Assembly (NCBI RefSeq): GCF_018614075.1
Contig: NZ_JAGGOZ010000010.1
Location: forward strand, 89,127 to 153,126
DNA length: 64,000 bases
Reading direction: 5' to 3'
Source: Streptomyces sp. ISL-94
Lineage (GTDB): Bacteria; Actinomycetota; Actinomycetes; Streptomycetales; Streptomycetaceae
The notes under the pieces were generated by a model. That model was not told where the DNA came from. It did not search any database and was given only the letters and a program-made list of their open reading frames with translations. A program made the position numbers and the translations under genes. This document shows positions 46,843 to 56,438 of the stretch, in pieces. How positions within the stretch are numbered: the first letter of the stretch is position 1; every line of letters begins with the position of its first letter.

Positions 46843-48927
46843 GTGACGCGCAGCGTGTACGTGACCGGTATCGAGCGGGGGGACGGCCGCCAGGTCGTCG
46901 AACTGGGGATCATGGAGCTCCTGACCCGGCAGACGGGCCGGGTCGGCGTCTACCGTCCGCTGCTCCACGACGCACCGGACCGGCTCTTCGATCTGCTCAA
47001 GGCGCGCTACCGGATCGACCAGGACGCCGCGACGGCCTTCGGCATGGAGTACCAGGAGGCCTCGGCGATCCTCGCCGAGAAGGGCACCGACGAGCTCGTC
47101 TCCCGGCTGGTCGACCGCTTCCACCAGGTGGCCCGGGACTACGAGGTCATGCTGGTCCTCGGCACCGACTACGCCGACACCAACCTCCCGGACGAGCTGG
47201 CGCTCAACGCCCGCCTCGCCAACGAGCTGGGGGCGGTGGTCGTTCCCGTCGTGGGCGGCACCAAGCACCTCGCCGAGGCCGTGCGCGCCGAGACCAGCAA
47301 CGCCTACCGCGCGTACGAGAGCCTGGGCTGCCACGTCGTCGCGATGGTGGTCAACCGGGTGGCTCCCGAGGACCGCGACCTCATAGCCGAGCGGCTGGCC
47401 GCCCGGCTGCCCGTGCCCTGCTACGTGCTCCCGGACGACAAGTCGCTGTCCGCCCCGACCGTCGCCCAGATCACCCGGGCGCTCGGCGGCGAGGTGCTCC
47501 TCGGCGACGAGGCCGGGCTGGCCCGCGACGCCCTGGACTTCGTCTTCGGCGGCGCCATGCTGCCCAATTTCCTGAACGCCCTGACCCCCGGCTGTCTGGT
47601 CGTCACCCCCGGGGACCGCTCCGACCTCGTGGTCGGCGCGCTGGCCGCGCACACCTCGGGGACCCCGCCGATCGCCGGGGTGCTGCTGACCCTGAACGAG
47701 CGCCCGGGCCCGGACATCCTGACGCTGGCCTCGAAGCTGGCGCCGGGCACGCCGGTGGTGTCGGTGGCCGGCAACAGCTTCCCGACCGCCGCCGAACTCT
47801 TCTCGCTGCAGAGCCGGTTGAACTCCGCGACCCCGCGCAAGCTGGAGACCGCGCTCGGCCTCTTCGAGCGGCACGTGGACACCGGCGAGCTGCGCGACCT
47901 GCTGTCGGTGGCCCGCTCGGAGCGCGTCACCCCGATGATGTTCGAGCACGAGCTGCTGGAGCGGGCCCGGTCCGACCGCCGCCGTGTCGTCCTGCCGGAG
48001 GGCACCGAGGAGCGCGTGCTGCGCGCCGCGGACGTGGTGCTGCGCCGGGGGGTCTGCGATCTGACCCTGCTGGGCGAGGAGCAGGTGATCCTGAAGAAGG
48101 CCGGCGACCTCGGCATCGACATCTCGGGCGCACAGCTCATCGACCCGGCCACCTCCCCCATGCGGGAACGTTTCGCCGAGTACTACGCGAAGGCCCGCGC
48201 CCACAAGGGCATGACCGTCGAGCTGGCCAACGACGTGGTCACCGACGTCAATTACTTCGGCACCCTGATGGTCCAGGAGGGCCTGGCCGACGGCATGGTC
48301 TCCGGCTCGGTGCACTCCACCGCCGCGACCATCCGCCCGGCCTTCGAGATCATCAAGACCAAGCCCGAGGCGTCCATCGTCTCCTCGGTCTTCTTCATGT
48401 GCCTGGCCGACCGGGTCCTCGTCTACGGTGACTGCGCCGTCAACCCGGACCCGAACGCCGAGCAACTCGCGGACATCGCCGTCCAGTCGGCCGCCACCGC
48501 GGCAGCCTTCGGCGTCGAGCCGCGGATCGCGATGCTCTCGTACTCGACCGGCACCTCGGGCAGCGGCGCCGACGTGGACAAGGTCCGCAAGGCCACCGAG
48601 ATCGTCCGGGAGCAGCGCCCCGACCTGGCCGTCGAGGGCCCGATCCAGTACGACGCGGCCGTGGAGCCCTCGGTGGCCGCGACCAAGCTGCCCGGGTCCG
48701 AGGTGGCCGGCCGCGCCAGCGTGCTGATCTTCCCCGATCTCAACACCGGCAACAACACGTACAAGGCCGTGCAGCGCTCGGCGGGCGCGGTGGCGGTCGG
48801 CCCGGTCCTCCAGGGCCTGCGCAAGCCGGTCAACGACCTCTCCCGCGGCGCGCTGGTGCAGGACATCGTCACCACCGTGGCCATCACCGCGATCCAGGCG
48901 CAGGGCACGCCGGCGCCCCCCGCCTGA
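46843..48927 (+). CDS. pta: Phosphate acetyltransferase
   Basis: Interconverts acetyl-CoA and acetyl phosphate. The 694-residue long form has an N-terminal P-loop-like/DRTGG regulatory region (about residues 1-370) and the C-terminal PTA catalytic domain (RRVVLPEGTEERVLRAAD, GLADGMVSGSVHSTAATIRP, MLSYSTGTSGSGADVDKV, LIFPDLNTGNNTYKAVQR). GTG at 46843 follows GGAGAG. It is followed after 57 bases by ackA, its pathway partner. Confidence 0.95.
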   Translation: MTRSVYVTGIERGDGRQVVELGIMELLTRQTGRVGVYRPLLHDAPDRLFDLLKARYRIDQDAATAFGMEYQEASAILAEKGTDELVSRLVDRFHQVARDYEVMLVLGTDYADTNLPDELALNARLANELGAVVVPVVGGTKHLAEAVRAETSNAYRAYESLGCHVVAMVVNRVAPEDRDLIAERLAARLPVPCYVLPDDKSLSAPTVAQITRALGGEVLLGDEAGLARDALDFVFGGAMLPNFLNALTPGCLVVTPGDRSDLVVGALAAHTSGTPPIAGVLLTLNERPGPDILTLASKLAPGTPVVSVAGNSFPTAAELFSLQSRLNSATPRKLETALGLFERHVDTGELRDLLSVARSERVTPMMFEHELLERARSDRRRVVLPEGTEERVLRAADVVLRRGVCDLTLLGEEQVILKKAGDLGIDISGAQLIDPATSPMRERFAEYYAKARAHKGMTVELANDVVTDVNYFGTLMVQEGLADGMVSGSVHSTAATIRPAFEIIKTKPEASIVSSVFFMCLADRVLVYGDCAVNPDPNAEQLADIAVQSAATAAAFGVEPRIAMLSYSTGTSGSGADVDKVRKATEIVREQRPDLAVEGPIQYDAAVEPSVAATKLPGSEVAGRASVLIFPDLNTGNNTYKAVQRSAGAVAVGPVLQGLRKPVNDLSRGALVQDIVTTVAITAIQAQGTPAPPA

Positions 48928-48984
48928 CCGGACCGGCACCGACCTCCCACCGAACCACGACTGCGACAAGGAAAGACCCCCACC

Positions 48985-50205
48985 GTGACCGTCACCGCAT
49001 CGCGCGTACTCGTCCTCAACTCCGGCTCATCGTCGGTCAAGTACCAGCTCCTCGACATGGCGGACCGCTCCCGGCTGGCGGTGGGCCTGGTGGAGCGCAT
49101 CGGCGAGGACGCCTCCCGGCTGGTGCACGAGCCGCTGACCGGCCCGGGTGCCGAGGGCGGCAAGCGGGAGACGGTCGGCCGGATCGCCGACCACGAGGCG
49201 GCGCTCCAGGCCGTCGCCGCGGAGCTGGCCGCCGACGGGATGGGCCTGGACTCCCCCGAACTGGCCGCGGTGGGGCACCGGGTGGTGCACGGCGGGACGC
49301 GGTTCACGCAGCCGACCGTCATCGACGACGAGGTGCTGGCGGAGATCCGCAGCCTGATCCCCCTGGCCCCGCTGCACAACCCGGCGAACGTGACCGGCAT
49401 CGAGGTGGCGCGCGCGCTGCGCGGGGACCTCCCGCAGGTGGCCGTCTTCGACACGGCCTTCCACTCGACGATGCCGGAGTACGTGGCGCGGTACGCGATC
49501 GACGCCGCGACGGCCGACAAGTACGCCATCCGGCGGTACGGCTTCCACGGCACCTCGCACGCCTACGTCTCCCGGGCGACGGCCGCGCTGCTGGGCCGGC
49601 CGGTGGCGGACGTGAACGTGATCGTGCTGCACCTGGGCAACGGCGCCTCGGCCTCGGCCGTGCGCGGCGGGGTGTGCGTGGAGACGTCCATGGGCCTGAC
49701 CCCGCTGGAGGGTCTGGTCATGGGCACCCGTTCGGGCGATCTCGATCCGGCGGTCATCTTCCACCTGGCGCGGGTGGGCGGCCTCTCGGTGGATGAGATC
49801 GATTCGCTCCTGAACAAGAAGAGCGGTCTGCTGGGCATGTGCGGCGACAACGACATGCGCGAGGTGCTGCGGCGGGCGGGCGAGGGCGACGAGGCGGCGA
49901 GCACCGCCTTCGCGGCGTACGTCCACCGCCTGAAGAAGTACATCGGCGCCTACTCGGCGGTGCTCGGGCGGGTGGACGCGGTGGCGTTCACGGCCGGGGT
50001 CGGCGAGAACGCCCCCCAGGTCCGGGAGGCTGCGGTGGACGGCCTGGCCGAGCTGGGCCTGGCGCTGGACCCGGAGGCCAACGCGGTGCGCTCCCCGCAG
50101 GCGCGGCTGGTCTCGGCGGACCATGCCCGGGTGGCCGTGGCCGTGGTCCCGACGGATGAAGAACTGGAGATCGCCACCCAGGCGTATGCGCTCGTTACTC
50201 AGTAG
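48985..50205 (+). CDS. ackA: Acetate kinase
   Basis: Converts acetyl phosphate and ADP to acetate and ATP in acetate overflow, or the reverse in uptake. 406 residues with RVLVLNSGSSSVKYQL, GHRVVHGG, FHGTSHAYVSR, HLGNGASASAVRGG and FTAGVGENAPQVRE, all diagnostic. GTG at 48985 follows AAGGAAAG. Likely co-transcribed with pta. Confidence 0.96.
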   Translation: MTVTASRVLVLNSGSSSVKYQLLDMADRSRLAVGLVERIGEDASRLVHEPLTGPGAEGGKRETVGRIADHEAALQAVAAELAADGMGLDSPELAAVGHRVVHGGTRFTQPTVIDDEVLAEIRSLIPLAPLHNPANVTGIEVARALRGDLPQVAVFDTAFHSTMPEYVARYAIDAATADKYAIRRYGFHGTSHAYVSRATAALLGRPVADVNVIVLHLGNGASASAVRGGVCVETSMGLTPLEGLVMGTRSGDLDPAVIFHLARVGGLSVDEIDSLLNKKSGLLGMCGDNDMREVLRRAGEGDEAASTAFAAYVHRLKKYIGAYSAVLGRVDAVAFTAGVGENAPQVREAAVDGLAELGLALDPEANAVRSPQARLVSADHARVAVAVVPTDEELEIATQAYALVTQ

Positions 50206-50226
50206 TCACTTGGACTTTCCACCAGA

Positions 50227-50238
50227 CGGAATATTCCG
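50227..50238. promoter_or_regulatory. 12-base palindrome in the pyk upstream region
   Basis: CGGAATATTCCG is a perfect palindrome 29 bases before the pyk ATG, in AT-rich sequence between ackA and pyk. It overlaps where a promoter -10 region would be expected. Confidence 0.35.
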
Positions 50239-50267
50239 CTACGAAACAAACCGATAGGATCCGCTCC

Positions 50268-51698
50268 ATGCGCCGTTCCAAAATCGTCTGCACGCTGGGC
50301 CCCGCCGTCGACTCGTATGAGCAGCTGAAAGCGCTCATCGAGGCAGGTATGAACGTGGCCCGATTCAACTTCAGCCACGGATCCCAGGCAGAACACCAGG
50401 AGCGGTACGACCGCGTCCGGAAGGTCTCCGAGGACACCGGGCGTGCCGTCGGCGTCCTCGCCGACCTCCAGGGCCCGAAGATCCGTCTGGAGACCTTCGC
50501 CGAGGGTCCCGTCGAGCTGGTGCGCGGTGACGAGTTCACCATCACCACCGAGGACGTCCCGGGCGACAAGTCCATCTGCGGTACCACCTACAAGGGCCTG
50601 CCGGGTGACGTCGCCAAGGGCGACCAGATCCTGATCAACGACGGCAACGTCGAGCTCCGGGTGACGGAGGTCGAGGGCCCGCGGGTCAGGACCATCGTCA
50701 TCGAGGGCGGTGTCATCTCGGACCACAAGGGCATCAACCTGCCGGGTGCCGCCGTGAACGTCCCCGCCCTGTCGGAGAAGGACGTCGACGACCTCCGCTT
50801 CGCCCTGCGGATGGGCTGCGACATGGTCGCCCTCTCCTTCGTCCGCGACGCGAGCGACGTCAAGGACGTCCACAAGGTCATGGACGAGGAGGGCCGCCGG
50901 GTCCCCGTCATCGCCAAGGTGGAGAAGCCGCAGGCCGTCGAGAACATGGCGGCCGTGGTCGACGCGTTCGACGCGGTCATGGTGGCCCGTGGCGACCTGG
51001 CCGTCGAGTACCCGCTCGAGAAGGTCCCGATGGTCCAGAAGCGGCTCATCGAGATGTGCCGCCGCAACGCCAAGCCGGTGATCGTCGCGACCCAGATGAT
51101 GGAGTCGATGATCACCAACTCCCGCCCGACCCGCGCGGAGGCGTCCGACGTCGCCAACGCCATCCTCGACGGGGCCGACGCGGTCATGCTGTCCGCCGAG
51201 TCCTCGGTGGGCGCCTACCCCATCGAGACCGTCAAGACGATGTCGAAGATCGTCACGGCCGCCGAGGAGGAGCTCCTCTCCAAGGGCCTCCAGCCGCTGG
51301 TCCCGGGCAAGAAGCCCCGTACCCAGGGCGGCTCCGTCGCCCGCGCGGCCTGCGAGATCGCGGAGTTCCTCGACGGCAAGGCGCTCATCGCCTTCACCCA
51401 GTCCGGTGACACGGCCCGCCGGCTGTCGCGCTACCGCGCCACGCAGCCGATCCTGGCCTTCACCACCGACGTGAACACCCGCAACCAGCTCGCGCTGAGC
51501 TGGGGCGTCGAGTCGTACGTGGTCCCGCACGTGGACAACACCGACGCGATGGTCGACCTGGTGGACGGCGAGCTGCTCAAGCTCGGCCGCTACAACGAGG
51601 GCGACACCGTGGTCATCACCGCCGGCTCGCCCCCCGGCGTCCCGGGCACCACCAACATGGTCCGGGTCCACCACCTGGGCGGCGCCGCCCGCGACTGA
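50268..51698 (+). CDS. pyk: Pyruvate kinase
   Basis: Makes pyruvate and ATP from phosphoenolpyruvate. 476 residues; KIVCTLGPAVDSYEQL, NVARFNFSHGS, VMVARGDLAVEYPLEKVP and TQMMESMITNSRPTRAEASDV are clear. ATG at 50268 has AGGAT upstream. A repeat element and then a strong terminator follow the stop. Confidence 0.96.
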   Translation: MRRSKIVCTLGPAVDSYEQLKALIEAGMNVARFNFSHGSQAEHQERYDRVRKVSEDTGRAVGVLADLQGPKIRLETFAEGPVELVRGDEFTITTEDVPGDKSICGTTYKGLPGDVAKGDQILINDGNVELRVTEVEGPRVRTIVIEGGVISDHKGINLPGAAVNVPALSEKDVDDLRFALRMGCDMVALSFVRDASDVKDVHKVMDEEGRRVPVIAKVEKPQAVENMAAVVDAFDAVMVARGDLAVEYPLEKVPMVQKRLIEMCRRNAKPVIVATQMMESMITNSRPTRAEASDVANAILDGADAVMLSAESSVGAYPIETVKTMSKIVTAAEEELLSKGLQPLVPGKKPRTQGGSVARAACEIAEFLDGKALIAFTQSGDTARRLSRYRATQPILAFTTDVNTRNQLALSWGVESYVVPHVDNTDAMVDLVDGELLKLGRYNEGDTVVITAGSPPGVPGTTNMVRVHHLGGAARD

Positions 51699-51730
51699 CT
51701 CCCCCAGCTACCGCTGGGAGGTGCCCCCAG
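51699..51730. repeat. 32-base hairpin element after pyk
   Basis: Begins on the base after the pyk stop and is identical, in reverse complement, to the element in the merR relic. Stem CCCAGC/GCTGGG around TACC. Confidence 0.9.
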
Positions 51731-51757
51731 GCACCGCCTGAACTCTGCCGCACAGAG

Positions 51758-51801
51758 GCCGAGGGCGGCGCCCCCGATGTCCCGGGGGTGCCGCCCTCGG
51801 C
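51758..51801. terminator. Strong hairpin terminator after pyk
   Basis: Arms GCCGAGGGCGGC and GCCGCCCTCGGC, extended inward by G/C pairs, close a long stem 60 bases after the pyk stop. Confidence 0.85.
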
Positions 51802-52075
51802 GCGTTCCGGCTACTTCCCAGTAGATATATGGCTGAATACAGCGCCTAATGGCCGAAATTCAGCTACCGACGGTAACCGGATCATGAAACTCTCGAAACG
51901 CCCTGGGGAGGGCAAACGGGGGCTGTGCACTGACCGTGCACGAGGGGGAAACACCAACACCTGCACCACCGCGTCGCTGTATCGCGGCGCGGTAGCCATT
52001 TCGAGCCTTCCTTCGGGCTGACCACAACGCCCTGAAGACAGGCAAGTACGTGCAACGAACCACCCTCCCACCCTC
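51802..52075. other. AT-rich region before the coiled-coil toxin-like gene
   Basis: Includes AGTAGATATATGG and other AT-rich runs unlike the surroundings, and the inverted repeat GTGCAC-5-GTGCAC at 51925-51941. It probably contains the promoter of the following gene. Short frames here show no codon bias. Confidence 0.45.
51925..51941. promoter_or_regulatory. Inverted repeat upstream of the toxin-like gene
   Basis: GTGCAC-TGACC-GTGCAC, about 135 bases before the first usable start. A candidate regulator site; no regulator gene is adjacent. Confidence 0.35.
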
Positions 52076-53937
52076 TTGCGAGGCAGGCGGCGCGCCACGC
52101 GCGACGCCCTGCGGCGCGGACTGGCAGGCACCGCCCTGCTCACCGCGTCCGCCGTCCTCGTCGGCCTGATCCAGGCCGCCCCCGCCGGCGCGGTCGAGGT
52201 ACCGCCGGACACCGAGCCGCCGTACCGCCCTATCAGCCTGGGCGAGCAGGCCCGTCTCGACCGCTGCGCGGGGGGCTTCGCCCTGCACATCGGCGGCCCC
52301 GAGATGAAGAAGACGGCGGCCAAAGCCCTCACGGGTCCGGCCGCCGAGCTCGCCAAGGCCACCGACCTCGCCACCGGCATGGACCCGCTCCACCAGGCGC
52401 GGGTCAAGGACCGCGACTCTTACGAGGGCTCACCGGTCGCGTCCGCGGAGCGCCGGGAGCGCTGGGAGGCGTCCAACTACCCGTACTGGAAGTCCGGCAC
52501 CGGCGCGGGCATCCCGCAGTACGCCCCGCAGTTCGATAAGGACGTCGTCGCTTTCACCCTCGGGCCCCAACGCGACCTCTACAACCAGCTGGGCTCCGAC
52601 GGCCATGCCGTGCCGTCCACCGCGGCTCTGGACAAGGCGAAGGCGCTGGCCGCTGAGCTCAAGGGCCAGGACCTCAACAACGACTTCGTCACCGACGGGA
52701 TGCTTCGGGACGCGCCGAACAGCAACTACCGCTCGCCCAGCGCGAGCGACATAGCCCGCTACCTGCGGCTCGGCGGCTACATGAAGCAGACGCCCGCCGA
52801 GGACTCGGTCGAGTTTCGCCTCGAAGTCGAAGCGCTGAAGGTCGCCTGGGGTTCCTGCGACAGCCGTAACCCGGGCGACTACTACCGCGTCATGTCCCCC
52901 ATCGTCGTGACCGCCCACCTAGAGTGGGAGCAGGAGTACGCGGCCCAGGCCAAGCCGCGCGCCGACATCGTCGACGCCGAGGTTGCCGCGGCAGCCGAGG
53001 TACGCAAGTCCTCCGAGGCCATGATCGAGGCCCTCGGCCAGGCATGGCTCGCCGACCAGATCCTGACCTGGCAGAAGTACTGGGCGGGCCAGCCCGCCAA
53101 CGCGTCGGGCCGACCCGCGGCCGCCATATTCACCAAGGCCAACCAGGACCTCGCCGCCGCGCGAACCAAGGCGGCCGACCAAGCGAAGATCGCCGCCACC
53201 GCCTCGGCCGCGGCAAAGACGGCCGCGGACAAGGCCGGGGCCGCACAAAGCATCGCGTGGAACATCGCCGACGGGGCGAAGACCCCACGCGGGCGCGGCC
53301 TGCTCTTCGCACAGCAGTCCGTCCAGGTCGCCAAGGCCTCGGCCGCCGCGGCCGAAGCGGCGGCGAAGGCCACGCTGACCGCGTCGAACGCCGCCAAGGC
53401 GACCGTCGCGGACAGTAAGACGCTCTACGCTCTCGCACAGACCCAGTCGCACGCCCTGAGCACCGAGTTCCGTCGTGTGGCCGCACAGGAGGCCGCTGCC
53501 CAGACCAAGGCTGCCGCTGCTTCGGCGGCCGCCCAGGCCAAGGAAGCCGCAGAGAACGCCACCAAGGCCCAGGCCGCTCAGGCCACCGCCGAGAAGGCGC
53601 AGGAAACGGCGCGCCTCGCGGCGCAGACCGCGAAGAACCAGCGGGTCAAGGCTGAGAAGGAGAAGGCCACTGCGGCCGCGGCGCGGCAGCAGGCCGCCAC
53701 CGAGCGGGGCAAGGCCCAGGCGGCCGAGCAGCGCGCGCTGGCTGAGAAGGAGACGGCTGCCCGGGCGCGCACGACCGCCGAAGGCGAGGCGACCGCCGCC
53801 GGCTCGAAACGGGCTGAGGCGGAACTCGCCGAGCACCGCGCATACTTGGCCCGTTTCGCGGCAGAGAAGGCCGAGCGGGACAAGGAAGCCAAGGCCTCCC
53901 GTGCCGCGGCGCTCGAAGCCGCGGCCGACGCGCGGTG
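52076..53937 (+). CDS. Secreted Ala-rich coiled-coil protein, N-terminal part (frameshifted gene)
   Basis: First frame of a gene that should continue to 55899. A Sec signal (GTALLTASAVLVGLIQAAPAGA) is followed by a globular region with WEASNYPYWKSG and DYYRVMSPIV, and from about residue 290 by a long Ala/Lys/Glu-rich coiled coil. The coding character ends at about 53931 (AALEAAADAR); after that the frame becomes Arg/Pro-rich nonsense until a stop at 54580, while the same Ala-rich pattern resumes one base out of phase. One base seems missing near 53930-53945. The only in-frame start after the stop at 52019 is TTG at 52076, without a ribosome site, so the true 5' end is also in doubt. Confidence 0.7.
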
Positions 53938-55899
53938 GGAACCTCGGCCGCGGGAGAAGCGCGGCAGGCGGCGACCGACGCCCGCGCCGCCGCGAATACC
54001 GCAGCCAGCGCGGCGTCCAGAGCGCGTACGGACGCCGACACCGCGAGTACCGCGGCCGTCAGTGCCCGCGCCGCTGCCACGAGAGCCGAGGGAGCAGCGC
54101 AGCGTGCCAAGGCGGACGCGGACACGGCGTGGGCCGCGTGGTGGGATAGTTACTCCGCCGCGCAGACTGCCCACGCTGCCGCGGCAGACGCCATCGACGC
54201 CTCCGACGCCGCCTCAGCAAACGCCACCAAGGCCGATACGGAGGCCAAGAAGGCGCAGGCCACCTCGGCGCAGGCGAGCAAGGAAGCCGCAGCCGCCCGT
54301 ACCGAGGCCGTTAAGACGGCCGCTTGGTCAGCAGTCACCGCCGGGTACGCGTACGCCACCAGCCAGGCAGCCTCTGCGGCCCGTGATTCCGCAGCCCGGG
54401 CCATTGCGCCGGCCAACACGGCGATCGCGATGGGTACCCCCTACCGGGAAACCGACTCGGCGGCGGCCTTCGCCGTCCTGGTCGGCCAGGCGTCCAAGAC
54501 CCACGCCGAGCAGCAGGCTGCCGCCGCCACAGCTAAAGCGAACGAGGCGGACAAGGCCGCGGCCGCCGCGAAGTCGCTAGCAGACAAGGCCGCCGGTGAC
54601 GAGAAGCTCGCAGCCCAGGCGGCGGCCGCGGCGGCCGCCGACACTGCTGCGGCGCTGAAGTCCGTCGCGGCGGCTCGCGCGTCGGCCGCTGATGCGGCCA
54701 AGGCCGCTGAAGCCACCAAGAAGGCGGACGAGAAGACAAAGGCATACAGCGCCCAGGCTGGCCAGGACACGGTCCTGGCCAGCAGCGCGGCACGGGACGC
54801 CGCCAGTGAGGCGGCAGGAGCCAACAACGAGGCGACCGAAGGCGAAAAGAGCGCCGTCAGCGCCCGTTCCGCCGCCGACTCCGCCTCTCGGGACGCCACT
54901 GCGGCCAACACGGCTGCGGTCCGGTCGGAGACCGATGCCACCGCAGCCGAAAAGGCGGCGGCCAATGCCGAGCAGTCAGCCAAGGACGCCAATGCTGCGG
55001 CCACGCGGGCTGAAGCGGAAGCAGCCGCGCGCGTCGAAGCCGAGCGGGCGCAGTGGATCTCGAACAGCCCTGCCGTCAACGCTGGCCCTGCTCTGTCCGC
55101 CAGCGATGAAGAACTACTCCTCAAGGAATGCGGGCAGAGCTGCGTCGACGAATGGCGTGCTGCCATGGCGATCGCCAGCCAGGACGTCATCGACTGGGTC
55201 AAGGCCAACGGCGCTGACATCCTTCTCGAGGTCATCGGCGTCAATGACCTGAAGAGATGCCTCACCAAGGGCGATGTCGAGGGATGCCTCTGGACGCTCG
55301 TCAACGTGGCGTCCATTGTCCTCGTCGTCGGCAAGCTCCCTGCCGTCTCCAAGGCCATCGCGCGGGTCGTGGCGGGCGTCACAAAATTCTTCGAGGAATC
55401 CGCCAAAGGCAAGCGGGTGCTCGAGCGCTACCGCAACCTGATCGAGAAGCTGAAGAAGAACCCAGAGCATAAGCCCGGGTGCCCCACAGTTCCCGGGCCG
55501 ACAGCGGTATCGGCCTACAAGGCATCGGCCTCGCCGCAGCGTGCGCTCAGCAACCTCGACCCGAAGGAGTGCAACCTCCCCAAGGGCGTCCACATGCCCG
55601 AACTCGACGAGCGGGCGATCGACGAGATCAGGAAGTACCACGTTCCCGGGGGAACTGGAGTGGATGCATCAAAGGGTCTTTTCAAGCCTGAGATAACAGA
55701 TGCGCAACTGCAGGAAATATTTGAAGTAGGAATGAAGGACGCCGCAGAATTCACGCAGAACGCTAGAGGCTACTACGAGAAGACGTTCTCGCGCACAGGT
55801 GTGGGTTTCACATCCGCAGGCAATGGCGCAATGCCTGCGCAGCGGGTCACACTGGTAATCAATGGGTGGGGGGATGTCGTTACAATGTTTCCCCACTAG
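53935..55899 (+). CDS. Continuation of the coiled-coil protein with a toxin-like C-terminal domain
   Basis: Second frame of the same gene, 654 codons. Residues 1-370 extend the Ala-rich coiled coil (repeats of the type AANTAASAASRARTDAD). A middle domain follows: CGQSCVDEWRAAMAIASQDV, a hydrophobic helix VNVASIVLVVGKLPAVSKAI and a Lys-rich stretch, similar in layout to pretoxin regions of polymorphic toxins. The last 90 residues (from about GGTGVDASKGLFKPEI to VVTMFPH) form a small domain whose DNA is clearly lower in GC than the rest. This is the layout of a secreted toxin with an exchangeable tip. No catalytic motif can be proven; a small RNase-like fold is only a guess. Confidence 0.65.
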   Translation: MGTSAAGEARQAATDARAAANTAASAASRARTDADTASTAAVSARAAATRAEGAAQRAKADADTAWAAWWDSYSAAQTAHAAAADAIDASDAASANATKADTEAKKAQATSAQASKEAAAARTEAVKTAAWSAVTAGYAYATSQAASAARDSAARAIAPANTAIAMGTPYRETDSAAAFAVLVGQASKTHAEQQAAAATAKANEADKAAAAAKSLADKAAGDEKLAAQAAAAAAADTAAALKSVAAARASAADAAKAAEATKKADEKTKAYSAQAGQDTVLASSAARDAASEAAGANNEATEGEKSAVSARSAADSASRDATAANTAAVRSETDATAAEKAAANAEQSAKDANAAATRAEAEAAARVEAERAQWISNSPAVNAGPALSASDEELLLKECGQSCVDEWRAAMAIASQDVIDWVKANGADILLEVIGVNDLKRCLTKGDVEGCLWTLVNVASIVLVVGKLPAVSKAIARVVAGVTKFFEESAKGKRVLERYRNLIEKLKKNPEHKPGCPTVPGPTAVSAYKASASPQRALSNLDPKECNLPKGVHMPELDERAIDEIRKYHVPGGTGVDASKGLFKPEITDAQLQEIFEVGMKDAAEFTQNARGYYEKTFSRTGVGFTSAGNGAMPAQRVTLVINGWGDVVTMFPH

Positions 55900-55918
55900 G
55901 GTTCAAGAGGAGAGCGAC

Positions 55919-56209
55919 ATGGGGCTGGGGATCTACGTCAAAGACCTGAGGCGGGACGAAATCGGATTCCTCATCGATGATCCCGAAGACTCTTTTCGCC
56001 GCATGTGCGAGGCGGCTCCCCGGGAGAGTCTGCGTGCAGGCGTATCCAGATACGGGGACACCCTGTTCAACAGTCTGCAGCTTCGTCGTCTCATTGAAGA
56101 GCTGGAGGCACTCCCCCCCAACGAGGTGACCCCTGTCGTACAAGCCATCCTGGACAGTGCTCAACTGGCCATCCGACGTAGCGGATACCTCCTCTTCATC
56201 GGCGACTGA
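55919..56209 (+). CDS. Small cytoplasmic protein, candidate immunity protein
   Basis: A 96-residue protein without signal or membrane segment, rich in acidic residues (RRDEIGFLIDDPEDSF, RLIEELEALPPNE). ATG at 55919 has AGGAG upstream and lies 19 bases after the toxin-like gene stop, on the same strand, followed by a strong terminator. Low GC like the toxin tip. Position, size and charge fit an immunity protein that neutralises the C-terminal domain. The family is not recognised. Confidence 0.65.
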   Translation: MGLGIYVKDLRRDEIGFLIDDPEDSFRRMCEAAPRESLRAGVSRYGDTLFNSLQLRRLIEELEALPPNEVTPVVQAILDSAQLAIRRSGYLLFIGD

Positions 56210-56230
56210 TCACCGGCCGCACTCATGACA

Positions 56231-56270
56231 GCGAAGCTCCCGGCAGCATCTGCGCTGCCGGGAGCTTCGC
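56231..56270. terminator. Strong hairpin terminator after the immunity-like gene
   Basis: Perfect 17-base arms GCGAAGCTCCCGGCAGC and GCTGCCGGGAGCTTCGC with a 6-base loop. Confidence 0.9.
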
Positions 56271-56392
56271 GCGTACGGACCACCAGCCGATGGACCGGGG
56301 CATCCGGCGCCCGTCATGCAGGACGTGCTCGAAGGGGCTCGGCCGACCATACGCTCAGCGGGTACCTGAAGTTCGCCCGAGGCGGACGCCAA

Positions 56393-56426
56393 AAGGCGGC
56401 GCCACCCCATCAGGGGGCGCCGCCTT
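56393..56426 (-). terminator. Hairpin terminator of the leftward secreted-protein gene
   Basis: Arms AAGGCGGCGCC and GGCGCCGCCTT with a 12-base loop, 13 bases past the stop at 56439. Confidence 0.75.
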
Positions 56427-56438
56427 GGCGTTTTGCGG

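Noticed and set aside
53920..53950. Programmed -1 frameshift in the toxin-stalk gene
   Set aside because: The direction fits, but no slippery X-XXY-YYZ heptamer is seen in frame at the junction.
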